This document shows, piece by piece, positions 8,068 to 14,095 of a stretch of 14,546 nucleotides of DNA. The notes beneath the pieces are model-generated. The model had not been told where the DNA came from. It saw only the letters and a program-made list of their open reading frames with translations, and did no database searches. Both the position numbers and the translations under genes were made by a program. The stretch spans positions 1 to 14,546 of the forward strand of contig JAJQDF010000101.1 of assembly GCA_021202325.1 (NCBI GenBank), in the 5' to 3' direction. The DNA comes from Clostridiales bacterium (lineage in GTDB: Bacteria; Bacillota; Clostridia; Lachnospirales; Anaerotignaceae). Position 1 is the first letter of the stretch; every line of letters starts with the position of its first letter.

Positions 8068-8940
8068 TTGAATACTCAACAATTAGAGACCTTCATACAG
8101 GTAGCAGATAATCTTAACTTTGCAAGAGCAGCTGAAGTTCTGAGCATGACACAATCCGCTGTTTCTAGGCAAATACACTCCCTTGAAGACGAACTCGGAA
8201 CACAGCTTTTGATACGTACAACCAGAACAGTTACACTCACTCCGGCGGGGATTAGTTTCTTGGAGGATGCAAAAAAGATTATAAATACATTAAATACAGC
8301 GAAGGCTAAAATCAATCAGAATACTGAAGCTAATATACAGGTTTTAACAATGGGATGCGGTAACGAAGTTGATTTGGATTTTCTTTATCTTATACTGAAA
8401 GAATTGAAAATCAAGCTTCCTGAAATTCATCCATTTTTGAAAATAATCCCGCATAGGTCCATTTTATCGCTGTTTTCTCAGGGAGATATAGATATTCTCT
8501 TTGGATTCAGAGACGATATTCCTTTGCGGGATAACATGGTTTATAAAGAGCTTGTCCAGATTCCGCCTTGCTGTGCTATTTCTGATTCTCATTTCTTTGC
8601 AGGCAAGGAATCAGTCTCTATATCAGAGCTTTATTCAGAAAGCATTATTCTATGCAAGGCAGTGCCATCAAGGACAGAAGCAATTCAGGAGCAAATTGCT
8701 TCACATATATTACCAGAAAAAACATATATATGCGAAAATCTTCAGGCAGCATTAGCACTGATAAGGGCAGGCTATGGTTTTACTATAGTACCAAAAATTG
8801 AATTCCCAAATGCAGGAATTAGATTCATCTCATTGAAAGATGCCGAAATACTTTCTTATGGAATGTTTTACAAAAAGAACTCTATGACACCTACTATTAA
8901 AAAGGCAATTGACATTATCAGAAAAATATCTAATCAATAA
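8068..8940 (+). CDS. LysR-type transcriptional regulator
   Basis: A 290-residue LysR-family regulator. The N-terminal winged helix-turn-helix is clear (MNTQQLETFIQV..., FARAAEVLSMTQSAVSRQI, then LEDELGTQLLIRTTRTVTLT), followed by the linker helix and a periplasmic-binding-like effector domain from about residue 90. Translation most likely starts at the TTG at 8068. The sequence GAGGTGG (8056-8062) is then an ideal ribosome binding site 5 nt upstream, and the product begins in the usual way for the family. A GTG at 8059 is also in frame but would lie inside that site. Divergent orientation suggests that it controls the MATE/kinase operon in response to a small molecule; this is inference from position. 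Confidence 0.93.
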   Translation: MNTQQLETFIQVADNLNFARAAEVLSMTQSAVSRQIHSLEDELGTQLLIRTTRTVTLTPAGISFLEDAKKIINTLNTAKAKINQNTEANIQVLTMGCGNEVDLDFLYLILKELKIKLPEIHPFLKIIPHRSILSLFSQGDIDILFGFRDDIPLRDNMVYKELVQIPPCCAISDSHFFAGKESVSISELYSESIILCKAVPSRTEAIQEQIASHILPEKTYICENLQAALALIRAGYGFTIVPKIEFPNAGIRFISLKDAEILSYGMFYKKNSMTPTIKKAIDIIRKISNQ

Positions 8941-8944
8941 AAAT

Positions 8945-8974
8945 GCCCATCAGAGAAATAATCTCTAATGAGCG
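8945..8974 (-). terminator. Terminator of the SirTM operon (30-nt repeat, copy 2)
   Basis: On the minus strand a 12-bp stem with two G-U pairs and a TTATT loop is followed by ATTTTTATTG. It lies 13 nt beyond the sirtuin stop and 4 nt beyond the convergent lysR stop. It is the second copy of the 30-nt repeat at 5866-5895. Confidence 0.75.
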
Positions 8975-8987
8975 CTAAAGTAAAAAC

Positions 8988-9860
8988 TTATATAAGAAGT
9001 TTAGTAAGTGTTTTGCCAATATCATCATCAATGCAGATAGACTGCTTCATTATTTCTTTCGGACATAATGATTCGCCATAGTTTATGCATGCATAAACAG
9101 CTTTTGGATTCTTCGCTGTCATCTGCCAGAAAGGATATTTAATTATAACCGGGGTATTTCCGCCAACATCAAGTTCCAAAAACAGAACGTGCAGGTTTTC
9201 ATGACGGCGAATAAACTCGCTGTATCTTTCCGCTGCTCTATGCCAGCCCTCGTCCTCCACAAATGTTTCGTCGCATCTGAGGTTTACATTCATCGGCGCA
9301 CCGCATATTGGACAGCGGGGAATAAGCTCCGACGGAATCTTCATATCCTTCTGCTCAGCGGCCATCCTGCGGACAGCTTCCTCATTGTCATATGTTTTGT
9401 TATGACATGGTTTTGAACACTGCCAAAGGCCGTAATCGCCTTGAGTATAAAACAATCGTTTTTTATCAAAACTGGCAAGTTGGAATTGATGGTCTACATT
9501 GGTTGTCAGCACAAAGTAGTCCTTATCCTTTACAAGCTCAAACAAATCAGAATATGGTTTACCGACTCCGGCTTCATAACGGTTTATAAGAATGTGGCGT
9601 GACCACCATGCCCAAAATTCCTCTAAGCTGTCAAAGGGATAAAAGCCGCCGGAATACATATCATTAATGCCGTATTTCTTATGAAAATCCGAGAAATATT
9701 TCTCAAATCGTTCACCGCTGTAGCTCAAGCCGGCCGAAGTTGATAATCCTGCTCCGGCACCTATGATAATAGCATCGGCTGTATTTATTTCATTTTTTAG
9801 TCTGAATATATTATCTGAGCTGGTTCCTGTAAATTTGCAGGTCGATGTCCTTGAAAACAT
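8988..9860 (-). CDS. Class M sirtuin (SirTM), macrodomain-linked protein ADP-ribosyltransferase
   Basis: A 290-residue Sir2-fold NAD-dependent enzyme. The NAD site GAGAGLSTSAG (34-44) and TTNVDHQF (119-126) are clear, and four zinc cysteines are present (C148, C152, C183, C186). Where deacetylase sirtuins have the catalytic His of the HG motif, this protein has Gln (TQGDYGLWQC, Q140). That change is a hallmark of class M sirtuins, which ADP-ribosylate a protein rather than deacetylate. In described cases the target is a lipoylated GcvH-like carrier; none is seen here. The C-terminal ELDVGGNTP (229-237) also fits. The ATG at 9860 lies within the macrodomain gene (50-nt overlap) behind AAGGTGAT, so translation is probably coupled. 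It is the last gene of a three-gene operon. Confidence 0.9.
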   Translation of the reverse strand: MFSRTSTCKFTGTSSDNIFRLKNEINTADAIIIGAGAGLSTSAGLSYSGERFEKYFSDFHKKYGINDMYSGGFYPFDSLEEFWAWWSRHILINRYEAGVGKPYSDLFELVKDKDYFVLTTNVDHQFQLASFDKKRLFYTQGDYGLWQCSKPCHNKTYDNEEAVRRMAAEQKDMKIPSELIPRCPICGAPMNVNLRCDETFVEDEGWHRAAERYSEFIRRHENLHVLFLELDVGGNTPVIIKYPFWQMTAKNPKAVYACINYGESLCPKEIMKQSICIDDDIGKTLTKLLI

Positions 9861-10584
9861 TGAATATCACCTTGATTTCGCTATGAGTCTGTTCTTTATA
9901 TTCCTTTACTTTCTTAACGGCAATTTCCGCCGCCTTATCATTGGGAAAATGGAATTCACCGGTGGAAATACAGCAAAATGCTATACTCTTAATATTATTT
10001 TCATCAGCAAGCTTCAGGCACGAACGGTAGCATGAAGCAAGAAGCTCTTTGTCCTTGCTCGTCAGCCATCCGCCTATAATGGGGCCGACGGTATGAATTA
10101 CATAATTACAGGGAAGATTGAACGCAGGTGTTATTTTTGCATCGCCGGTTCTTTCTTCATGGCCCTGCTTTTTCATTATTTCTGAACAGGCGGCACGAAG
10201 CTGTATACCTGAATATGTGTGAATGGCATTATCAATACAGCCATGGTTGGGGCAAAAACAGCCGAGCATCTGCGAATTTGCCGCATTAACAATTGCTCCG
10301 CAGCGAAGGGTTGTAATGTCGCCCTGCCAAATATATATTCCATCCTGTACCGGTGTTAAGTCGAAAATATCAATAATACCCTTTCGTTGTATTTCCGCCT
10401 GCAAATAGGCATCTTGAATTTCAATAAATTCATCGCTTACTGCTTTTGGCATGCGAATATTAAACAGAGCCCTAAGCAGTAGCCATTGCTCCTGTTTATT
10501 TTCCGGGATTTCCATATCTTTATATTGGGGTTTCTCCGCCAAAAGCTCTTTTATTAAATAAATTCTGCGTTCATCCTGAGTCAT
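9811..10584 (-). CDS. Zinc-type macrodomain protein-ADP-ribose hydrolase
   Basis: A 257-residue macrodomain enzyme expected to remove the ADP-ribose added by the partner sirtuin. After a helical N-terminal extension (about 1-80) come the macrodomain motifs QGDIT (87-91), IVNAANSQMLG (98-108), TVGPIIGG (165-172) and CISTGEFHFP (205-214). CFCPNHGCIDNAIH (109-122) supplies Cys/His residues typical of the zinc-containing macrodomains that accompany SirTM. The ATG at 10584 has AGAGG 6-7 nt upstream, inside the end of the preceding gene, whose stop is only 2 nt away. The 3' end overlaps the sirtuin gene by 50 nt. Writer and eraser are thus made from one message. Confidence 0.93.
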   Translation of the reverse strand: MTQDERRIYLIKELLAEKPQYKDMEIPENKQEQWLLLRALFNIRMPKAVSDEFIEIQDAYLQAEIQRKGIIDIFDLTPVQDGIYIWQGDITTLRCGAIVNAANSQMLGCFCPNHGCIDNAIHTYSGIQLRAACSEIMKKQGHEERTGDAKITPAFNLPCNYVIHTVGPIIGGWLTSKDKELLASCYRSCLKLADENNIKSIAFCCISTGEFHFPNDKAAEIAVKKVKEYKEQTHSEIKVIFNVFKDIDLQIYRNQLR

Positions 10585-10586
10585 AG

Positions 10587-11195
10587 TTAACCTCTCTTTT
10601 CAATGGTCTGTTTCGGACAAATTTCCGCACAACGTCCGCAGTGCAGACAACGTTTTTGATCAATTATAACCGGTTTCACCGATATATCAATACATTTCTG
10701 CGGACAGACTGAATAGCAAAGCTGACATCCTATACATTCGTTTCCGACAAAATAACCGTTTTCCACAGTTTCTGTATTGCCGATAACTATACTGTCACGC
10801 ACCACACGGGCAGGTTCTCTTATATCAAAATATTCTCCCGCTGCCTCATACAGCTGAAAAACTTCCAATGCACTGCGTGTATCACCGGGATAAATATCCT
10901 GCATATATGTATTATTTTCGAAAATTTCATCCAGTTTTTCTGAACCGATATTTTTGACTTTTCCTCTCAAAGATACCGATTTTTTATTTTTAGTGGCAGA
11001 CAAGGCAATATACTTCTGCTCCATAAGCTGGGTATAGAACGCTTTGCCCTTGGCTGTCAGAAAGTAGACGCCCTTTTCGTCCCACAGCATCATATCAATA
11101 GTGCGAGTCTGAGGATGTCCGTCAGTACCAATGGTAGCAACTGTTGTGGAATGAATGTCCTCAACCAGCATTTTCAGATAATCCAGATTAGTCAT
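10587..11195 (-). CDS. FMN split-barrel (PNPOx-like) protein with C-terminal 2x[4Fe-4S] ferredoxin domain
   Basis: A 202-residue fusion. Residues 1-130 are a pyridoxamine-phosphate-oxidase-like FMN-binding split barrel (ATIGTDGHPQTRTIDMMLW, VYFLTAKGKAFYTQL). Residues 150-195 hold two ferredoxin motifs, CIGCQLCYSVC (C154, 157, 160, 164) and CLHCGRCAEIC (C183, 186, 189, 193). It should pass electrons between FMN and Fe-S clusters in the cytoplasm; the substrate is unknown and vitamin B6 synthesis is unlikely. The ATG has GGAGG 8 nt upstream. It heads the operon with the macrodomain and SirTM (2-nt gap), so it may be a redox partner or target of the ADP-ribosylation pair; that is inference. A truncated relative lies at 12101-12310. 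Confidence 0.92.
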   Translation of the reverse strand: MTNLDYLKMLVEDIHSTTVATIGTDGHPQTRTIDMMLWDEKGVYFLTAKGKAFYTQLMEQKYIALSATKNKKSVSLRGKVKNIGSEKLDEIFENNTYMQDIYPGDTRSALEVFQLYEAAGEYFDIREPARVVRDSIVIGNTETVENGYFVGNECIGCQLCYSVCPQKCIDISVKPVIIDQKRCLHCGRCAEICPKQTIEKRG

Positions 11196-11225
11196 AACAT
11201 TTTCCTCCGAGTTTTTCTCTCATCT

Positions 11226-11255
11226 TGTATAACAAAATTTATGTCATGTCTGTAA
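11226..11255 (-). promoter_or_regulatory. Candidate promoter of the FMN/Fe-S, macrodomain, SirTM operon
   Basis: On the minus strand TTACAG (11250-11255), 18-nt spacer, TATACA (11226-11231), immediately after the terminator of the upstream gene. The match is moderate. If it is false, the operon would depend on read-through from the flavoprotein gene. Confidence 0.4.
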
Positions 11256-11256
11256 T

Positions 11257-11284
11257 AAAGCCGCTTCATTTTGGGAGCGGCTTT
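11257..11284 (-). terminator. Terminator of the iron-sulfur flavoprotein-like gene
   Basis: Perfect 9-bp stem AAAGCCGCT (11257-11265) and AGCGGCTTT (11276-11284) with a 10-nt loop, 25 nt past the stop at 11310. The minus-strand tail is TTTATTA, so termination may be partial. Confidence 0.7.
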
Positions 11285-11309
11285 AAGAGAAGATGTAAAA
11301 ATTTATTAA

Positions 11310-11879
11310 TTAGTCAATGAGCCAAGCAGCTACTTCATCAGCAGCCTTCATAGCATCTTCGTTCTCCATTACGGAGCCGGGAACGTTGGCATTGCCTGCA
11401 ACATAAGCTTTGTAATTACGGAATCCGGCAGTAGCAAAGCTCTTTATGTTGGTCTCTACCATCTGTGTATATACATCAACGGGGCCGAAACCAGCGAAGA
11501 AGAAGCCGGCAACTTTCTTGTCCTTGCGGCTAGCCATGGACATATCCGGCTGTGTGAAGTCCATGAAGGAATATGTACGATCCAAGAAAGCCTTAAGCTG
11601 TGCAGGGAACTGATCCCAATGTACAGGTGATAAGATCAGCATAGCATCGCAGTTATCGATGGCGGGGATGAGAGCTGTGAAGTCGTCCTTCTGAACACAG
11701 TTAGGTGTGTGCTGACGTTTGCAGCCATCGCAGGCAAGACAGACACGAACATCCTTCTCACCGATATTAAAAGTTGTAACCTCAGCCTTTCCTTCCAGTA
11801 GTTCAGCAAATTTCTTTGCCATAGCATAGGAATTGCCGTTGCGGCGCTTGCTTGCGTTGATTATAAGTACTTTTTTCAT
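11310..11879 (-). CDS. Iron-sulfur flavoprotein-like / flavodoxin-family NAD(P)H reductase
   Basis: A 189-residue flavodoxin-fold protein of the NADPH-dependent FMN reductase superfamily. The FMN phosphate loop is INASKRRNGNSYAMA (7-21), and the second flavin contact is LSPVHWDQFPAQLKAFLDR (from about residue 77). A compact cysteine motif, C47-x2-C50-x2-C53-x7-C61, matches the CX2CX2CX4-7C pattern of iron-sulfur flavoproteins, so a [4Fe-4S] cluster close to FMN is plausible. The ATG at 11879 has AAGGAGG 8 nt upstream. It has its own strong promoter, set among repeated GTTACAAC elements, and its own terminator, so it is a single-gene unit. The electron donor and acceptor are unknown. A plain quinone or azo reductase role cannot be excluded. 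Confidence 0.9.
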   Translation of the reverse strand: MKKVLIINASKRRNGNSYAMAKKFAELLEGKAEVTTFNIGEKDVRVCLACDGCKRQHTPNCVQKDDFTALIPAIDNCDAMLILSPVHWDQFPAQLKAFLDRTYSFMDFTQPDMSMASRKDKKVAGFFFAGFGPVDVYTQMVETNIKSFATAGFRNYKAYVAGNANVPGSVMENEDAMKAADEVAAWLID

Positions 11880-11939
11880 GATTAATTCCTCCTTGTGTAT
11901 TGTTTTAGAATATGTAATGCTTTCATACGGAAAACCTTT

Positions 11940-11960
11940 GGCTGATTTGTTGTATCAGCC
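11940..11960 (-). promoter_or_regulatory. 5' leader hairpin of the flavoprotein message
   Basis: GGCTGA and TCAGCC form a perfect 6-bp stem with a 9-nt loop, about 6 nt after the predicted transcription start. No U-tract follows in the gene's direction. A stabilising 5' hairpin is more likely than an attenuator. Confidence 0.45.
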
Positions 11961-11963
11961 TTT

Positions 11964-12011
11964 GTTACAACTAATATAACACCGCAAAGTTGTAATGTCA
12001 ATAGTTACAAC
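11964..12011 (-). promoter_or_regulatory. Strong promoter embedded in repeated GTTACAAC operator elements
   Basis: On the minus strand TTGACA (11996-12001), 17-nt spacer, TATATT (11973-11978). GTTACAAC occurs at 11964-11971 and 12004-12011, and its inverse GTTGTAA at 11989-11995. The pair 11989-11995 / 12005-12011 is a perfect 7-bp dyad spaced by 9 nt that encloses the -35, and the third copy sits just downstream of the -10. A repressor binding here would block RNA polymerase. Confidence 0.75.
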
Positions 12012-12068
12012 AAAAAATTTTTAAAAAAATTTGAGCTACACTCCGTCATAAGAGTATAGCCCAAATTT
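12011..12068 (-). terminator. Strong rho-independent terminator of the ACGX cluster
   Basis: The arms 12052-12068 and 12027-12043 pair over 17 positions (two G-U) with an 8-nt loop. They are followed on the minus strand by TTTTTTAAAAATTTTTTG. It ends the minus-strand cluster and abuts the flavoprotein operator. Confidence 0.88.
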
Positions 12069-12100
12069 CTGCATTTCCGCTTCTATGGCTTTCTTTATTA

Positions 12101-12310
12101 TTACAGGCTTTTCATCCGGCACAGTACCCGACCGTCGGTTAACAATTCCCGGCAGAAGTTCTTTCCCCTCGCCGTAAAAAAGTACATTGCGTCAGGCTCA
12201 TAGTGAATGGCGCTGATATTTCTGACCTGTGGATTTCCATAGGAATCCACAGTCGAGAACGCCAGCACACCTACATATTGCAATTTCTTCAAACAGGTCT
12301 GTGCATCCAT
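12101..12310 (-). pseudogene. Truncated FMN split-barrel (PNPOx-like) gene
   Basis: 69 residues that align with the first third of the FMN split-barrel/ferredoxin proteins: VGVLAFSTVDSYGNPQVRN, then MYFFTARGKNFCRELL. Compare VYFLTAKGKAFYTQL in the intact 202-residue protein at 10587. After LLTDGRV the match stops and the frame ends at 12101, so the rest of the barrel and the ferredoxin domain are missing. The -1 frame stays open from about here to a TAG at 12036-12038 and would end ...QKFGLYSYDGV, inside the terminator stem. I could not assign that tail; it may be a remnant of another gene joined by deletion. A perfect AGGAGG precedes the ATG by 6 nt, and the nitroreductase stop is 14 nt upstream. 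A short functional protein cannot be ruled out. Confidence 0.7.
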
Positions 12311-12324
12311 AAAAAGCCTCCTAA

Positions 12325-12912
12325 TTAAAACCTTAATATACGGTCATTTTTTCTTATTTTCCCTGCGGGATGAGGATCGCCCTCACGGGGATAGCCAAGC
12401 AAAAGCTGCATGACTGTATAGTAGTCGGTTCGGATATTCCATTTTTTCAGAATTTCCTGCCCGTATGGATCGGCAAAGGTCACCCATCCCTGCCCAAGAT
12501 AGCAGGAGCCAACACCTAATGAATCTGCCATCAGCATCATGTTTTCGGCGGCTACAGCACAGTCCTCTGCAGAAAAGAGGAAATTCTTCGGTGCAAACAT
12601 GGTAATGACCGTTGGTGCATTGTAAAAAGCATTTTGGATATTCGGATCATCTGCTATGCTTGGCTGCTCCTTTGAAACATAGCTTGTAGCAGTTGCCATA
12701 TGCGGATGGGAGTTTGCCCTCTTGATACGTCCCAACCGTTCATTGACTTCTTTGTCCTGGCAGACGACGAAAATCACACCCTGCTTTCCGCCGGCACTAG
12801 GAGCATACAAACCGGCCTTTAAAATTTCCTGCAATACTGTTTCTTCTATCTGCCTTGTGTCAAAGCGGCGAATCGCTCTGCGGTGCATAATTGTTTCCAT
12901 CAGTTCACCCAT
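12325..12912 (-). CDS. Nitroreductase family flavoprotein of the ACGX cluster
   Basis: A 195-residue FMN-dependent nitroreductase-fold oxidoreductase. The N-terminal ETIMHRRAIRRFDTRQIE contributes FMN-phosphate-binding arginines. GLYAPSAGGKQ (34-44) and the SLGVGSCYLGQGW region are the usual flavin and dimer segments, and LLLGYPREGDP is the typical C-terminal end. The start at 12912 has GGAGG about 10 nt upstream, within the 3' end of the radical SAM gene, whose stop is 5 nt away. A second ATG at 12900 is possible. Tight coupling to the radical SAM and peptide genes suggests a part in peptide maturation or in using the product. The substrate is unknown. Confidence 0.92.
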   Translation of the reverse strand: MGELMETIMHRRAIRRFDTRQIEETVLQEILKAGLYAPSAGGKQGVIFVVCQDKEVNERLGRIKRANSHPHMATATSYVSKEQPSIADDPNIQNAFYNAPTVITMFAPKNFLFSAEDCAVAAENMMLMADSLGVGSCYLGQGWVTFADPYGQEILKKWNIRTDYYTVMQLLLGYPREGDPHPAGKIRKNDRILRF

Positions 12913-12917
12913 TTTTA

Positions 12918-13964
12918 TTAAGCCTCCTTTTCTGATATTTCATGCCAGCACTGCGGGTCTGCGGCATAGAAGTTACCATCCTTCCCACTTGCTACAGCAG
13001 GACAGCCACGGCAGAATGCCAGCAGCTCACATTTGGAGCATTTCTCAAACTTCGAGTAATCCCTGTAACTCTCCATCTGACAAACCCATACATCTGCAAG
13101 ACGGTCATCAAACACGTTGCCGACCTTACTATTCTGTACACGGCGGCAGGCATACACATCCCCGGTGGGCAGGATGGTCAGATGGCAGTTGCCGCAGTTG
13201 CAGCCTCCGTAAATCATACCCTCCTCCACGGTTTCAGGGATTTTGAATGCACCTATTTCGTATTCGTAGAGCGTCCAGAGATGATCCTTTTTGTTAAAGT
13301 AGGTCTGACATCCATCGGCTTCATACTCTTTGAATTTCCTGTCGCAGTCTTCCAGCAATTTTCGGTAACGGAGCGGTTCAATACCGGTGTCCTTTTCCTC
13401 CGATGTCGGGCAGTAGCGTGCAAAGGCGAACACATTCGCTCCGGCCGCAACCACAGCATCAATGATGTCAGGTACTTCATCAATGTTAGTTCCAGAAACT
13501 GTGGTCATGATAACACTGCGGATTCCTGAACGGTTAATGCATCCTATCTTTTCCAACGTAATATCAAAAGAGCCGGGTTTGCGGAACCAGTCGTGTGTTT
13601 CACGCATTCCGTCTATGGAAAGCTGATACTTTTGGCAGCCATATTCCTTCAGACGGCAACACACATCATCCGTCAGATGAAACGGATTTCCGAGAATGGT
13701 AAAGGGAATGCTATGCTCTTTCATCAGTCCCAGCAGCTTCCAAAAGTCCAGGTGCAGTATTGGATCGCCTCCGGTGATATAAAAATAAGGCAGACGGTTA
13801 TACATCTCGCAGAAGTCCAGACAATTGTAAAACGTGTCCTGCATCTGCTCCCAGCTCATAGCATCCAATTTTTTGCAAGCATCTTCAGAAAAAATGTAAC
13901 AATGTTTGCAGCGCTGATCACATTCGTCTGTAATATGCCATTGAAAAGAAAAGTATTGTTTCAT
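12918..13964 (-). CDS. Radical SAM/SPASM peptide maturase, ACGX system
   Basis: A 348-residue radical SAM enzyme. The [4Fe-4S]/SAM motif is C15-x3-C19-x2-C22 (ECDQRCKHCY), followed by GGDP (65-68) and a TIM-barrel core with SIDG (116-119). The C-terminal SPASM domain supplies cysteines for auxiliary clusters: C255/257/260, C273 in GDVYACRR, then C309-x2-C312-x5-C318-x2-C321 and C339. This layout is that of maturases that install thioether or related crosslinks in ribosomal peptides. I recall a family named 'radical SAM/SPASM domain protein, ACGX system'; the neighbouring ACG-repeat peptide supports that name. The ATG at 13964 has AGGAGG 8 nt upstream. A 131-nt gap separates it from the peptide gene, and it is 5 nt from the nitroreductase. 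Confidence 0.93.
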   Translation of the reverse strand: MKQYFSFQWHITDECDQRCKHCYIFSEDACKKLDAMSWEQMQDTFYNCLDFCEMYNRLPYFYITGGDPILHLDFWKLLGLMKEHSIPFTILGNPFHLTDDVCCRLKEYGCQKYQLSIDGMRETHDWFRKPGSFDITLEKIGCINRSGIRSVIMTTVSGTNIDEVPDIIDAVVAAGANVFAFARYCPTSEEKDTGIEPLRYRKLLEDCDRKFKEYEADGCQTYFNKKDHLWTLYEYEIGAFKIPETVEEGMIYGGCNCGNCHLTILPTGDVYACRRVQNSKVGNVFDDRLADVWVCQMESYRDYSKFEKCSKCELLAFCRGCPAVASGKDGNFYAADPQCWHEISEKEA

Positions 13965-14014
13965 ATTTTGTAACCTCCTCTAAGGTTATATATATCGTAA
14001 AATCCAATAAACGG

Positions 14015-14044
14015 ATAATATTTCAGTGGTGCCTGATAAACCAA
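14015..14044 (-). promoter_or_regulatory. Possible internal promoter before the radical SAM gene
   Basis: On the minus strand TTGGTT (14039-14044), 18-nt spacer, TATTAT (14015-14020). It is a moderate match in the gap between the peptide and its maturase, and would allow unequal expression of the two. Confidence 0.3.
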
Positions 14045-14075
14045 TATTCGATATATGAGTACCGGCTCATCAGGC
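14031..14075 (-). promoter_or_regulatory. Intercistronic RNA stem-loop between peptide and maturase
   Basis: GCCTGAT (14031-14037) and ATCAGGC (14069-14075) are a perfect 7-bp inverted repeat. The enclosed segment holds a second dyad, ATGAG and CTCAT around CCGGTA. No U-tract follows, so it is unlikely to be a full terminator. It may protect the peptide message or mark processing. Confidence 0.4.
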
Positions 14076-14095
14076 GATTGTTTTTGCGGACGAAA

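Noticed and set aside
5866..8974. The 30-nt repeat pair as attachment sites or transposon ends
   Set aside because: Both copies fold as terminators and sit where terminators are expected. There is no integrase or transposase between them, and they are direct rather than inverted repeats.
8988..9860. Ordinary sirtuin deacetylase (CobB-like)
   Set aside because: The catalytic His is replaced by Gln, and the gene overlaps a zinc-type macrodomain gene, both marking the class M group.
10587..11195. Pyridoxamine-phosphate oxidase for vitamin B6 synthesis
   Set aside because: Only the split-barrel fold is shared. The C-terminal ferredoxin domain and the operon partners point to another redox function.
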